DNA from: Pseudopithomyces maydicus | Taxonomy: Eukaryota; Ascomycota; Dothideomycetes; Pleosporales; Didymosphaeriaceae | DNA: 64,000 nt | Reading direction: 5' to 3' | Assembly (NCBI GenBank): GCA_026873275.1 | Contig: JANTUC010000012.1 | Coordinates: 206,001 to 270,000, forward strand | Part shown: positions 44,745 to 56,251 of the stretch, in pieces | Position numbering within the stretch: position 1 is the stretch's first letter | Layout: every line of letters starts with the position of its first letter | Notes under the pieces: generated by a model | The model's input: the letters and a program-made list of their open reading frames with translations, nothing else | What the model was told of the DNA's origin: nothing | Databases searched by the model: none | Made by a program: the position numbers and the translations under genes

Positions 44745-45337
44745 GCGGAGGCATCGGCAGCCTCGCTACACATGTGGGCTCTGATTATTCTCTTATCTTT
44801 GGATTTGCTGGTACGGATCCTTGGGAATGGTTGGATTATGTATCTAAACAGTGCAATTGGGTACACTATTTCATATCTGGGGTTACTAAGGGCTAGGCAC
44901 TACAGCCTGCAAGCTGGGACTGCATACTATTATTTTATCTGCTCAAGTTTCATGTCTAATGCAGAGATCTGTGCAGTTGTTTGTGCAGAAATGTTTTGAC
45001 TGACCATATAACGGTCGCTGTGTAGTAATGAAGCTGGAGGAAATGATGTCCTTCCCTAGTACTCATAATGCTGAGATGATCCTACCATGGAACTTCACCT
45101 ATTAGGCAGAAAAAAATCCTATTTCACCACACTGAGGGTAACTAGCCGCTGGCGGGAGGCTCGGTAGAGAAAGTTGAAGGAGCGGACGGAGAGCGATCCT
45201 CGAGCGGACCTTCTCAACAGATATTTGGAAAAACAATGCGGCATATCGATATCGAAATAGCACGTGAGGATCTATCCCCCGGGTCCCACTCAAATCGACG
45301 TCTTTTGTGTAATATTCTTATTCTATCAGATATCACG
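44745..45337. other. Intergenic region
   Basis: AT-rich 3' flank of the preceding gene and promoter of the next. No gene seen. Confidence 0.45.
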
Positions 45338-46629
45338 ATGCCGTTCCGTGGCAGACAGCTGCCGCCTCTGCCGTCCGAAAAAGACGGCACCCGCCGCAAA
45401 TACCTCCATTTTTCGAGAAATTATAGACTCAAATTGCTGCTTCCTCCTCTCCCTATCACTGCTCCAAGGACATGCGGCCATTTACATATTGATATTGCTC
45501 CAGATTTGTGGGAGTACAGGCGGCGTTTGGGCCCTCAAGACGATGAAGCTTCGGAAGATCTTCTCGCGTTTCAGAATCGAGAGCGTGAGGAGTATTCACA
45601 GAGAAGACTGCACCAGCTTTCCAATCGAAGACATGATCTGGATCAAAGACATAACCCTGGCCCAAGCGGCTCTTACACGCAACACACAGCTCTCGCATCC
45701 ACGTCAAGCCTAGGCCATCAACAAGACCGCCACTGTTCTGTGGATACAGCGCCATATGGATCTACTCAGCACCATGCAAGTCCCATTCCTGCTTACCCAA
45801 GCCCTGTCTCAAAAAGTTCAGGACAGCCAGAAACACTCGAGATTGACACCACACGCGTGACCGCATCACACATGCTGCTCAGCGAGCCATTACGAACGCC
45901 CTCACAGGAGCGGGCCACTCAGCTAGATACGAAGACTCCACAGTATCCGAATACCTCCAGGGCGGCCACCGTGCCTTCCCTTTATACCCAGGCCGCCATG
46001 CCTTCGATTAAGAATCCACCATACGCAAGCTCCAGTAGTTCCAACGGACAAACTGCCAAAGACACCTCACCCACAGACGAACAGACCGCAGATTCATATG
46101 TCAAGCGCCACGACTCATTCGGCCACAGCGGCAGAGGCCGCAAGGGCAAAGGCCCCGCCACCAGCCCAGGTGCGAACCAGCTCCCGCTCCCGCTCCCGCT
46201 CCACGCCCCAACCCCCAGAAGAGCGGCATCCCCGACCTCCTCTCGGACGACAGCACGACGGAGGAACTCAGCGGATACCCCCGCACGATACGCGAGGTAC
46301 TTAAGACGTCGATACGCATGAGTAACCAAGAGACAGATTACTCCAGTCCGGGCGACACGTTTGAGATGTGCGAGGACTGTTTCTATACCGATAAATTGGT
46401 GCCTCGGCGGGTGGTGGGCGTGTTTCGAGACAGGCACACGGCGAACATCGAGGCGGCGAAGCATTTCGTGCATCGGTTTTGGGAGCAGGTGATGGAGAAG
46501 AGGATGGGGTATCATGTTTGCATGGGGGATTATGGGTTGATGAGGATGGATATTGCGCTGGATGGGGAGGAGGATGGGTTGAGGTCGGCGACGGTGATTG
46601 TGTGCAAGAAGGAGGAGAGTGGGGAGTGA
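45338..46629 (+). CDS. Ser/Pro/His-rich protein with compact C-terminal domain, function unknown
   Basis: Two open frames overlap as ATGA at 46318-46321. The downstream frame is open for some 50 codons before its ATG. Adding one C to the C5 run at 46212-46216 joins TPQKSGIPDLLSDDSTTEEL smoothly into LKTSIRMSNQETDYSS. I therefore treat them as one gene of about 430 residues with a suspected missing base. The start at 45338 (MPFRGRQLPPLPSEKDG) is a choice; an in-frame ATG at 45236 exists. Residues 1-300 are low-complexity, rich in Ser, Thr, Pro, His and Gln. The last 100 residues are ordered, with a CEDC motif (FEMCEDCFYTDKLVPRRVVG) and FVHRFWEQVMEKRMGYHVCM. No family recognised. Confidence 0.5.
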
Positions 46630-46817
46630 TGGCGGAGTCTGGCGTTTGAGTTATGAGTGCTTACTGACCATGGGTGGATAGACGGCGCTGGGTGAGCTAG
46701 GTTTGGCTGAGCTCATGGAGTCTGGCTTTTGAATTTTTAGTACGGGCGTGTAGACTGCGCTTCGATGATGGTTATGGGTACGGTTTTGAGGACGTTTATG
46801 AGTACGGTTATGAATAT

Positions 46818-46919
46818 GGTTATGAACATGGTCACAAGTATCATTACGAGCATAGTAGTCATGAGTATGGTTATGAACATGATCATAAGTATCATTACGA
46901 GCATAGTAGTCATGAGTAT
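46818..46919. repeat. 51-bp minisatellite, two near-perfect copies plus degenerate flank
   Basis: Copies span 46818-46868 and 46869-46919 and differ at a few positions. The preceding 50 bases are built of shorter GGTTATGAA/GGTTACG-like units. Both strands are open through it. The plus strand reads a Tyr/His/Glu-rich 17-residue repeat (GYEHGHKYHYEHSSHEY) and the minus strand a His/Asp/Tyr repeat. I see no start codon and context that would make either a convincing gene. Confidence 0.75.
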
Positions 46920-46995
46920 AATCACCAAGACGTTTCAAAAAGTCAGCTCACCCAAGGGTATATCATCCACCTCCCCACCACCGCCACCCCTCTAC

Positions 46996-47463
46996 CTACT
47001 GCACCTTCCCATGCCCTTCCTCCCGCACGCCCACACCCGCCAAAAAGGCCACGCGCAGGCTCATCGGCACGGCTAGCGAGAGCACGGCGACCCAATCCTC
47101 GGGCCGCCAGGCGCGCGGGCTGGCCGTCCCATCCTTGTACATGACATCGAAGCCGGCCCACAGGTGTATGGAATCGCACAGCAGGATGCCCAGCACCATG
47201 GCCTTCCACACGCGCAGGTCCCGAGCGACGCGCAGCACGACGGCCTGGTTGAAGGCGAACAGCACGTAGGTGGCGGCGAGCTGGTTGTAGACGATCTGGT
47301 CGTCGGCGTGGTAGGCGAGGTACGGGGAGAAGGTGTGCAGGAAGAGGCGCGGGAAGAAGAGGCACAGCAGGGAGCCGTTGAAGGCCATCAGGGGTTCGAC
47401 GTAGAGGAGGAGGGCGCGGTAGGCGAGCGGGATGCGGGAGAGGAAGGCATCGGGGGGCGGCAT
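46996..47463 (-). CDS. DUF7704-type four-helix membrane protein
   Basis: A single exon encodes 155 residues from MPPPDAFLSRIPLAYRALLL; an in-frame ATG at 47523 would add a polar 20-residue leader and is less likely. The pattern is that of a fungal DUF7704 protein. There is a short Pro-rich start, then IPxxYRxxxxYxEPxxAxxG with a first hydrophobic helix (GSLLCLFFPRLFL), a YHADDQIVYNQLAATYVLFA segment, VVLRVARDLRVWKAMVLGIL, DSIHLWAG, a final helix with PMSLRVAFLAGVG, and a charged end. About four transmembrane segments are expected. Function is unknown across the family; members are common next to metabolic genes. Confidence 0.85.
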   Translation of the reverse strand: MPPPDAFLSRIPLAYRALLLYVEPLMAFNGSLLCLFFPRLFLHTFSPYLAYHADDQIVYNQLAATYVLFAFNQAVVLRVARDLRVWKAMVLGILLCDSIHLWAGFDVMYKDGTASPRAWRPEDWVAVLSLAVPMSLRVAFLAGVGVREEGHGKVQ

Positions 47464-49857
47464 GGTGAGGGTCTCTTTGTTCTTTGTTGCACGCGTCCCG
47501 GGGGAGGGTCGGGTGTCGTACAATTGCTTTGTTGCGGGTTGGGATGGGGACGGGACGGTGGGACGGGGACGTGGGACGGTGTGGGGGGAGGTGAAGCGAG
47601 ACGCTATATTCGGTGGTAGTGATTATATGTACTACAGTACTTACATGCAGGGTACGGTAGTTTGCTCCATGTCTCTCCTCCACGGCAGAGCGGTTTGCGT
47701 GGATGCGACGTACATACGTACAAACGGTCCCCATACCCAATGCGTCCGCCAGATACGTGCTGAATCATGTGTATAGAGCGCCATGCCTAGGCAGCGTCCT
47801 ACAGCGTCCTAGCTCACCGCAACCCCTTACTCGATCCCACCAGCATTGCATCGGTAGCGCGCTCGCATCCATCCCACGAGAAGTTACTGGCGGGTTCTCT
47901 TCCTCAGTCATTGACACTTTTTGCGTTCCCTTGCCCTTTAGGGAAGTTTGAAATAGTCTATGCAGCATTGATCAGGGCCCGAGGGCGACTCTGCGAATCA
48001 CACACGGCGCTGGGGGAGGTAGCGTGGCGTGAGAAGCTCCTCCGTGTGGTCTAGGCCATGAAAAGTTGGGTACGTGTGCCTGCCTATCACCAGCGGGCAG
48101 GACCACGAGGCGCGCGTGTTTCGGCAGAGAGGCAGCCCGGTCATGGGAGGCCAAACGGGTGTATTGGGGTGATTTGGATCGACGGAGAGCAGGCCGGCGG
48201 AAGGGTCTGCGCCGGTACAGTTGTGTCATGTCATTTCACGTGCACGCGCAGCCACCTGGGCACCTGGGCAGGTGTTCAGGTGCTCAAGTGCCCTGATGCC
48301 CAACTATGGTATGGTAGGTAGATGTCTCGGTGCGATGGTCGGGCGAAGCCATCAGGCAATCAAGACACGAGCTGGGTTGCAGGGGTCCATGATCTGACAT
48401 GTAAACATGATGGAGGCACGTCTATTCTAGCTATCTTGCCTTGCTTCTGCAGAAAACCGCTACCGGTACCTAGTAGCTGCGCTGCTCAACGGTGCTCGGG
48501 TCGTGCATGGTACGGAAACTGCAGGCTGGCTACACGCCTCCGCGGCCGTCGCATGCATGTACCGTATATAGTACCTAGCTGCAGGTGCCGCGTCCTGCGC
48601 GCGGATTCAACGGGGCGGGATGGGCTGATGGCTCTGGATGCATGTTGGGACCTCGGGAGGTGGCCATGGCATGGACTATGAAGATGAAGGGCCATGAGCT
48701 TAGCACTGGGGACTGGAGACTGGAGAGGTGGAGGTCCCGAGGGTCGTTCCCCAACTCGTCATGCAACGCTTGCCACATGGGCGTGCATCCGCCCATGTTC
48801 GTACCTAGTACATACATAGGAAGTTGAATGGTTCCTCGTCGAATTTCGAGTACTTTGACATGCAAAACAAGCTCCGAGAACCATTCAAACAAATACCTAC
48901 GGTAGACAGAAGGAGGTCGAGGCCCGACGACGCAGGCTGCCTCTAGGGTCCTCGACCCGAGAATGTTGTGCAGCTGCCTGCCCCTCTCGGCGCATGCAGA
49001 TTCTGCAGCAAAAAGATGGCATTCTGACGAAATGGCATGGCACCAGCAGTGAATGCAATTTTCCCGGCAGGCTCATCGCTTTCCACTAATGTCTTTTCAG
49101 TCTAGAGGGCCCGCACAGTGGCTGGGAACATCCGACAGCTGCAGTGGGCTGCGGACCCCCCCCCCAGCCAGTGAGCGCCATCCTCGCATGGGAATGCGGC
49201 TCTGGGGTGCTGCCAGGATCGCCGACCACTGCTGTCATCGGGGACGGTGAAGGCGTCCAGTCTCTCCCACGCTGCGTAAGGATGATGCGACAGTGACCCT
49301 GCTGCGTACCGCGCTCTGTATCAAGAGCGGCGGCGTGAGACGGTGAGATTGCACAGCGGCCCACTGTAACTAAGTACTGTCTGTATCAACCTGGGGACAG
49401 TCTGTGCCTGTACCTGCCGGTACGTCATCGCGGGGCGCGGGTTGCAAGCCCTGGTGCCCGTCGTCCATGTTGTTGGTGCAGGAGAAAAGAAAGCACGAGA
49501 ATCTCCACGATCCTCGCACGCCGCGAAACCAAGGAAACAGCCCGTCCCCAAGGCTATAAATTGCGGTAGCTTGCCGTGGCCCGCGTTGGCGCTGCCCAGC
49601 AGGGATCGAGAAAAGCGTCTCCTTGTAGTGAAGTTGGGTTACCGCACCGTGACGCTAGGCTGTTGAGCTGTACAGGAAACTTTTTTGTCCCTGGCACTCC
49701 ACCACCCCTCCCACACTCTCTTCACCTCTGCACTGCCCTATCCAAGTTGACCCATCTCTATCCGCTTGCCCGCACACTCGGCTCCCTCCCTCGCCCTTGC
49801 ATTGATCCAGCAGCACCGCTGCCGTGATCGGGTCTAGTCGCCAACGGACCGCCCACC
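47464..49857. other. 2.4-kb promoter-side region between DUF7704 and trehalose subunit genes
   Basis: The two flanking genes are divergent. I see no gene. It contains a C10 run at 49156-49165, several GTACCTA/TACGTA motifs and two CCCCT pentamers (48981, 49705) of the stress-element type. The CCCCT motif is short enough to occur by chance. Confidence 0.45.
49555..49560 (+). promoter_or_regulatory. TATA box, trehalose subunit gene
   Basis: TATAAA lies about 300 bp upstream of the ATG at 49858, which would imply a 5' untranslated region of roughly 270 nt. The CT-rich stretch 49690-49800 after it fits a fungal leader. Confidence 0.4.
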
Positions 49858-52748
49858 ATGACCACCTTTCATGTGGCTCTGTAAGTAACCATGCCCTGTA
49901 CACCCTCTGCGACGGTCCAGCGTTCGTTGCGCAGAAAGACAGCCATCGACTGACCAACTCGCCCGCAGCTTCCTCCCCTACACGGTCGACTTTGAAAAGC
50001 CTCAGAAATCCCAGCCCAACACGCCCGCCGCAGCAATCCCCGTCCCCTCGGAGCTACAGCGCAAAAACTCACTCCCAGCCAATGCTGCGAAGAACCCCGG
50101 CACGAACAGCCTCCTCCGCGACAATGCCCCCGCCAGCATCACCATGCCCAAGACGCCCGCCGCCATGCTAGCACAGGAAGACTACTTCACACCCGCACAG
50201 CCAAGCGCCACCACCCATTTCCTCCGCCCCAACGACCCCAAGAGCTTAGTCCGTAGCGATGCCCACATCCCCGAGTGGGGCGCCGGCGGTCTCTTCTTCA
50301 ACCAGCCGCGCTCGCGCGCTGGCCGTGCCGCCGACACGGTCCTCGAGTACCAGAAGAACGAGGAGCGCATCCAGAGCCAACGCAACCACTCACGCGAGCG
50401 AGCCCGCTCCCTCTACAAGACCAACTCCGGTAGCAAGAAGACCGATCCCCGCTGGGAGCAGAACTACAAGATCGTGCCTGCTGTCCAGGGAAATGGCGGC
50501 CTCAACAATGCCATCCGCGCCGCAATCGAAGCCGGCGTCGCCCACGACTGCCAGTCAGTCGGCCTCATCGGCTTCCCTACCGACGATGTGGACGACAACA
50601 AGAAGCAGGAGCTCCATGAAAAGCTCGAGGAGGAGCACTCGGCCTTGCCCGTATACGTGAGCAATAAGGACTACGATGGCCACTACGCCCACTACTGCAA
50701 GACCATACTCTGGCCCGTCTTCCACTACGTCATTCCGGACCATCCAAAGAGCAAAGCCTTCTTGGACCACTCGTGGGAGTTCTACAAGCGTGTGAATCAA
50801 GCTTTTGCCGATAAGGTCGTCAAAAACTACAAGCGCGGCGACACCATCTGGATTCACGACTACCATCTCTGCCTTGTCCCGCAGATGATTCGAGATAAGC
50901 TCGCCGATGCCAAGATTGGTTTCTTCCTGCACACTGCGTTTCCCTCCTCCGAGGTCTTCCGCTGTCTCGCAGCACGCAAGGAACTGCTCGAGGGCATGCT
51001 CGGTGCCAACCTCGTTGCTTTCCAAACACCAGAGTATGCCCATCACTTCCTCCAAACCGCCAGCCGGATCCTCGCCGTAGAGGCCATGGAGAATGGAGTC
51101 CAGCTCGAGAATCGCTTCGTCAACGTGTTTGCCTCGCCCATCGGCGTCGATCCACGAGAACTGACAAAGGCTCGAGACGAAGCAGAGGTGAAAAAGTGGA
51201 TCGCAACCTTGACCGAGCGTTACCAAGGCAAGCGCCTCATTGTGGCCCGCGACAAGCTCGACAGCATTAGGGGTGTCCGCCAGAAGCTTTTGTCGTTTGA
51301 GGTTTTCCTGAAGAAGAACCCAGAATGGCGAGACAAGATTGTCTTGATCCAAGTTGCTACCTCGACTCGTGAGGATCCAGAGCTGGCCACTACCGTGTCC
51401 GAGATTGTTACACGCATCGATGCCCAGTACTCCACCCTGTCCCACAACCCGCTAGTATTTTTGAGACAAGACATCTCTTTCCACCAATATCTTGCTCTTT
51501 GCTCCATCGCGGACGCCATGGTCATCACCAGCCTTCGCGAAGGCATGAACCTCAGTGCACATGAGTACATCCTCTGCCAGGACGGTCGTTACGGTAGCAA
51601 GAAGCACAGCCCACTCATTCTCAGCGAGTTCACCGGCAGTACATCGATCTTCGACGGTGCGGAGCTTGCAGTGAACCCCTGGCATTACCAGGGCATCGCG
51701 GATGCTTTCAAGATCGCTCTGGAGATGAGCGAGGAAGAAAAGACCTCCCGATACGCGAAGCTGCATTACAGCGTCATGCATCATTCTGGGGAACACTGGG
51801 TCAAGGACCTTCGCGACCAGCTCAGTAGTGTGTTCGACGAACAGTTCCGTCGGGACACCATGTCCATTCCTCGCCTGTCTGCTTCGAATCTGGTCAAGGA
51901 CTACGAGACGACCGGGAAACGTTTAGTCTTTCTTGATTACGAAGGAACCCTGTCCAACTATGGCAACGTCAACAACACGGTCGTTACCAACATCGACAAA
52001 GTCATCGACATCCTGAGTGACATACTTGAGGACAAGAAGAATACCGTCTATATCATGAGCGGCCGCAAGGTTGAGGAGCTTGAGCTGGCTTTCAATCGCC
52101 TTCCCAACCTTGGCTTGATTGCAGAGAACGGTTGTTTCCTCCGCGAAGGAGGCGCAGAGGAATGGACCCAGTTTCCAGACGAAGAGAAAACTCAGGTGTG
52201 GAAGGAGGGCATCAAGAACATTCTTCAATACTACGTCGAGCGCGTTGAGGGTAGCTGGGTGGAAGAGCGCCAATGCTCGCTCATCTTCCACTACCAGAGC
52301 GAAGCTGACTCTGCGAGCCGCCAGGCCGGTGAATGTGCCAACCAGATCAACGACGCTTCTCAGTCGCAACGCGTAAGGGCCGTTCCAACCAAGGACTCCG
52401 TCATCATTGAGCCTGCCGACTATGACAAGGCAACTGCTGCGCAGCACGTCTTTGCCAAGTACGCTGAGTCTGATCGCCCCGAGTTTTTGTTCGTGGCTGG
52501 CAACGACCGCGATGACGAGGTTGTATTCAAGTGGGCCCAGGAGTTGAAGGAAAATGGGACTATTCGCGCAGTACAGACGGTGACCTTGGGCGAGAGGAAC
52601 TCCCTCGCTTGTTCCACTCTCCCCAACGGCACAACTGGTAAGTCATACTATATTTGCATTACGCTAGACGTCTTTGCTAACGAGAACAACAGGCCTACTA
52701 AGCGTACTCACCAAGCTTTCAAAGGTCAAGTCTACTGCCAAACCCTGA
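49858..52748 (+). CDS. Trehalose-6-phosphate synthase/phosphatase complex subunit (Tps3/Tsl1 or Tps2-like)
   Basis: Three exons (49858-49880, 49969-52637, 52693-52748) encode 915 residues. The tiny first exon gives MTTFHVAL, joined to FLPYTVDFEKPQ over an 88-nt intron. The last intron (55 nt, GTAAGT) leads to GLLSVLTKLSKVKS near the true C-terminus; reading through it gives a false 60-codon extension. After a disordered Ser/Pro/Ala leader comes a GT20 domain (WIHDYHLCLVPQMIRDKL, GFFLHTAFPSSEVFRCLAAR, SLREGMNLSAHEY), then a trehalose-phosphatase HAD domain. Motif I is FLDYEGTLSNYG: Asp664 is kept, but the second Asp of DxDxT is Glu666, and the GT20 loop has SLREG instead of SLRDG. Both changes argue for a weakly active or regulatory subunit. 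The complex makes trehalose for stress tolerance and spores. Confidence 0.9.
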
Positions 52749-53379
52749 TGCGTTCTACCGTACACACAAATCTGGTGATAGAACAGTCTCATCCCTTTTC
52801 TTCGGTCTCAGGAGGCAGGTTGCGTCGGACTTTGAATACATTCACGATTGGCGTCGAGCCACGTCATTGTTTCTTTCCCTGGCCCTATAGAGGAGAAATG
52901 CACGATACCATCTCACGAGTTTTATGATTGAAGGAACGGTTTCATACATGACGGCTAAGGCATAGCGTAGCATGCGGCGCATGGGGCATCCATGGAAGTA
53001 TTAGGTGTATTTTCTTTGAAGTCGGGGACTTGTGGCTTGACGTGGAGATGGCAAGATTTAGCCTACTTCAAAAGCAACTGGTTGCTCGTTGATTAAGAAT
53101 CGATTGAACTGGGGTTGTTTGTCGATTTTTCCACAAGTACGTGCCTGATTACGATGCATGCAGTTGTAGATAGAAGGATGTCTCAAGCAGACCCCGCAAC
53201 GGGTTAATTGACATCACTGGTTTACCTTTCCAACACCTCTCGCCACAATCGCCTGTTTTTTCAAGTACGAGCAGTCATGATGATGATGATTTCTTAGTAT
53301 ACAATTGGCACCAACGATCTGTGCCCTGCCTAACCGCACCATTTCCAGCATGCTCATTCGACGTTCAAGTCCATCTAGA
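52749..53379. other. Intergenic region between two convergent genes
   Basis: This is the shared 3' flank of the trehalose subunit gene and the Pro/Gln-rich gene. A short (GAT)n stretch occurs at 53278-53290. No gene seen. Confidence 0.5.
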
Positions 53380-55178
53380 TCAATACCTAAACATTACAAT
53401 CCCCGCTCGTTCCGGGTCCAGCTTCCCTAGTACCGGCCTACATCTTTCTAGCGCCAGTGCCCCATTGATGATCAGACTAACCATTCGCCCCAGAACCTCC
53501 ACATATCTCTCCTGTATGGTGTCTTTCAAATGGGGCACACTAATAATCGTATCGAGGTACTCGCACAGCTGCTCGTGTTGCCACCCAGGATGATATCCAC
53601 CGCTAACTTCTTGATTGGTCTCCGCAGCGTACTGCGCTACGCGCATCTGAGAGAGCGTCCAAGGGGACCATGCGCAAATTGGGGCGTTCGAAGTCACGGG
53701 TATGACGAGTGCAGGGCAGCCGTCTAAGAGTTGGAAGATGATGGTTCCTAGGCCCATATAGTCAGTAGGTTATACGGAGTGATTGGACGGGAAACAGCGT
53801 ACCGCAGCCGGGGCGCCGGGACGTCGACCACATGTTTGCGCGGTAGGGAGATATGCCTGTGAAGAGCATAACGAGGCGGTTTGTCCCGATGTCTGATTCG
53901 GGAGAGGGATCGCAAAGGGCGAGCGTGTGCGTGGACTCGGCGAGCAGTTTGTGAGCGAGGAGGTAATCACCTGCCAGCATTAGTACATCAGTCTCCCTCC
54001 CTCCCTCCCTCCCTCCAAGCAACAGCGACGAGCGCCACCAAAGAAAGACCAACACAACCAACATACCAGCAAGAAACGGCCCAAAAAACTGACACACCCC
54101 AAAATCATTCCCCCGCGGCACACTCGGCGTCCTCGCCGAAGCAAACAAATACGGGCAAAACCACCCCTTCTCGCACGCCTGCCCATCACGAGTCGGATAA
54201 ACCCCAACGAACCGCAAATCCGCATCCACGCCCATCAGCTTGTGCTTGATCCCCACCTGCAAGCTCTTGACCCCCGTCGTCGTCAGCATGCGCTCCTCCT
54301 CGGGAAGCAGGTGCTCCACGATGCCCCTGTCAATCGCCTGCTCGACGATCTTGAAGACGCCGATCTTCACGATGGTGGACGCGACGATGCCGTCTGCGCC
54401 CGAGGCTACAATCTCGGAGATGAAGCTGTCCGCGCCGAACACGGAGGTTACCCCGTCGGAGAGCCCTTCCACGAGGGGCGCCCCGACGAAGGCGAAGGTC
54501 GTGAAGAGCACCGCGTCCCGGTAGCGTACGTTGGGCAGCGTCACCGGGTTGTTGTCGCCCCAGGGGAGAGCGACGACGGCATCTTCAACGTCGTCGTCAC
54601 CGTGTGCACCGAGGACCGCGCGACGCGGCCCCAGAGCGTGTCGCCGAAGAAGCGCTTGACCGAGCCGGTTTTGAGCTGGTCTTGGGCGGTGGCAGGGGGT
54701 TTGGGATTGGAGGAGGAAGAGGGGGAACTTGGGAGCCGGAGGTGGGGGTGGTGTAGGTTGGGGGGTCTGAGGTTGTGAATTGTTGTGGGGGTTGGGGGAA
54801 GGATTGGGTGTACTCGAGGTGTTGCTGGGGGGTCATCATTTGGGGAGGTTGTTGCTGGTATAGCTGGGCCTTTTCCGGTGGTAGGCTCTGAGGAATTTGC
54901 TGGACCTGTTGCGGAGGGGGCATGGTATTGGGGGTGAAGTTGACGGGCTGCTGGAAAGTCCCCTGCTGTACTGGTTGCTGTGGTGTGTATCCCTGTGGCG
55001 GCTGGGTATAGTGTTGTTGCTGCATGCCGACGACCTCGGGCTGGGGCTGTCCATACTGGTAGACACTCTGCTTTTCGGATATTATCTGTGCGGAATGATC
55101 TTGGAGTAACTGAGGTATAGGTACGGGAAGTTGTTGTGGTTGTACAGAGTATGGCGGAGGCGGAGCGGGTGAGTCCAT
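53380..55178 (-). CDS. Pro/Gln-rich N-terminus plus conserved C-terminal domain, function unknown
   Basis: Exons run 55178-54067, 53970-53803 and 53747-53380. The introns are 96 nt (perfect TACTAAT branch, and a CCCT repeat at 53996-54018) and 55 nt. Exon 1 shows two 1-nt breaks, at G5 54721-54725 and G4 54563-54566. Adding a base at each joins GSQVPP to SSSSNPKPPATAQDQ and then LKMPSSLSP to WGDNNPVTLPNVRYRDAV. The repaired length is 549 residues. Residues 1-180 are Pro/Gln/Tyr-rich, like proteins that form condensates or bind SH3/WW domains. The rest is ordered: a Gly/Ala-rich segment (FTTFAFVGAPLVEGLSDGVT), DADLRFVGVYPTRDGQACEK, LALCDPSPESDIGTNRLVML and ERYVEVLGRMVSLIINGAL. I do not recognise the domain. 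Confidence 0.7.
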
Positions 55179-56251
55179 GGTGATAGGTGATTTTACATAA
55201 GCCGTATCTTCTTGAAAAATACGAGGTCTTTGATGATGTGTAGCTTATGTTGTGGCAGGATCAACTCCGACGTAGATTATTCTCAGTCTTGGGCGCTTTA
55301 CAGAATGTGAGTGTTTTCCAGGACTGGACTACGGCACAAACTGAAGTCCGGCGCAAAAAGAACTGAAATTTATTCTAACGTGTATGTTGGAAGTTGGCTG
55401 AAACACGTAAAGTTGCGTTGCGTTGGGCTCGTGTATTGCCCTGGTATCTATTCTGTGCCCAGCAGTTGGAATCGCGGCGTGAAAGGGTATCTCAAAAGAA
55501 CAAATGCCAAAAAAAAAACAGAGACGAAAGACTGAGTAACGCTTCAAACCCAAAATCAATAGAGGTGAGGATATAAATACGTGAGGGGTTAGTTGCGACA
55601 TATACATGTGTGCATGAAGGCCTCGTATTCCTCGAATACGAGGAGCTGTGCCCTCAGCCATTCCGAGTTGGCTTCGGCCTTGCCGTATCTGGTGCGATGA
55701 AGCGAGCATACATAATTGAGGCGCAGGGTAGCCTGATTTAGTTGGTGTAACGGCTGTAAATGTTTGACCGGTGGAATCAAGTACGGTCGTTGGGCGTGAG
55801 AACCGTAAATGCATGTGAGTTTCACCTGCGCAGGTAAGAGTATTGTTAACGAATCTTCAAGACATGAAATCTTTTCTAGGAAAGTAATCCTGTTGGATGG
55901 CTGAAGTGCGAAATGATTGGAATTCAACGCTCTTAGCCCTGAGTGGTAGACCTAGGTAGCGTGTACACCACATGCCTGGCAGGCATGGACAGAGCACGTG
56001 ATTAGATATGTAGACTGGTCACGTGACTGTCGTCGCCTGCGCTAAGCGCGTCATTGGCGCGAGCTTGGGTTCTGCGAGCTACTCTTCACAAGTGTTGGCA
56101 CTTTTTTACTACAACCCATACCATCTCTTGCAAAGTGAAACGATCACATCTCATACGATACATACGACAGCCAGCTCATCACCCGCCCGGCGCACACATG
56201 CAGCACCCATAATCCGTACGAATACAGGCGCGGAAACTCTCGCCTCTCACC
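55179..56251. other. Divergent promoter region of the Pro/Gln-rich gene and spp2
   Basis: No gene is seen. Two CACGTG boxes lie near the spp2 start. The remainder includes the A9 run at 55510-55520 and no other clear signal. Confidence 0.5.
55995..56026. promoter_or_regulatory. Pair of CACGTG E-boxes upstream of spp2
   Basis: CACGTG occurs at 55995-56000 and again at 56020-56025, the second inside the palindrome TCACGTGA. Centre-to-centre spacing is 25 bp. They lie about 230-255 bp before the spp2 ATG. bHLH factors of the Cbf1 type bind this octamer in fungi. Confidence 0.5.

Noticed and set aside
46943..47740. 265-codon minus-strand frame overlapping the DUF7704 gene
   Set aside because: Different frame, Arg/Pro/His-rich; the 155-residue DUF7704 frame has the family motifs.
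52638..52927. C-terminal extension of the trehalose subunit
   Set aside because: It results from reading through a 55-nt GTAAGT...CAG intron; splicing gives the expected family ending and a stop at 52748.
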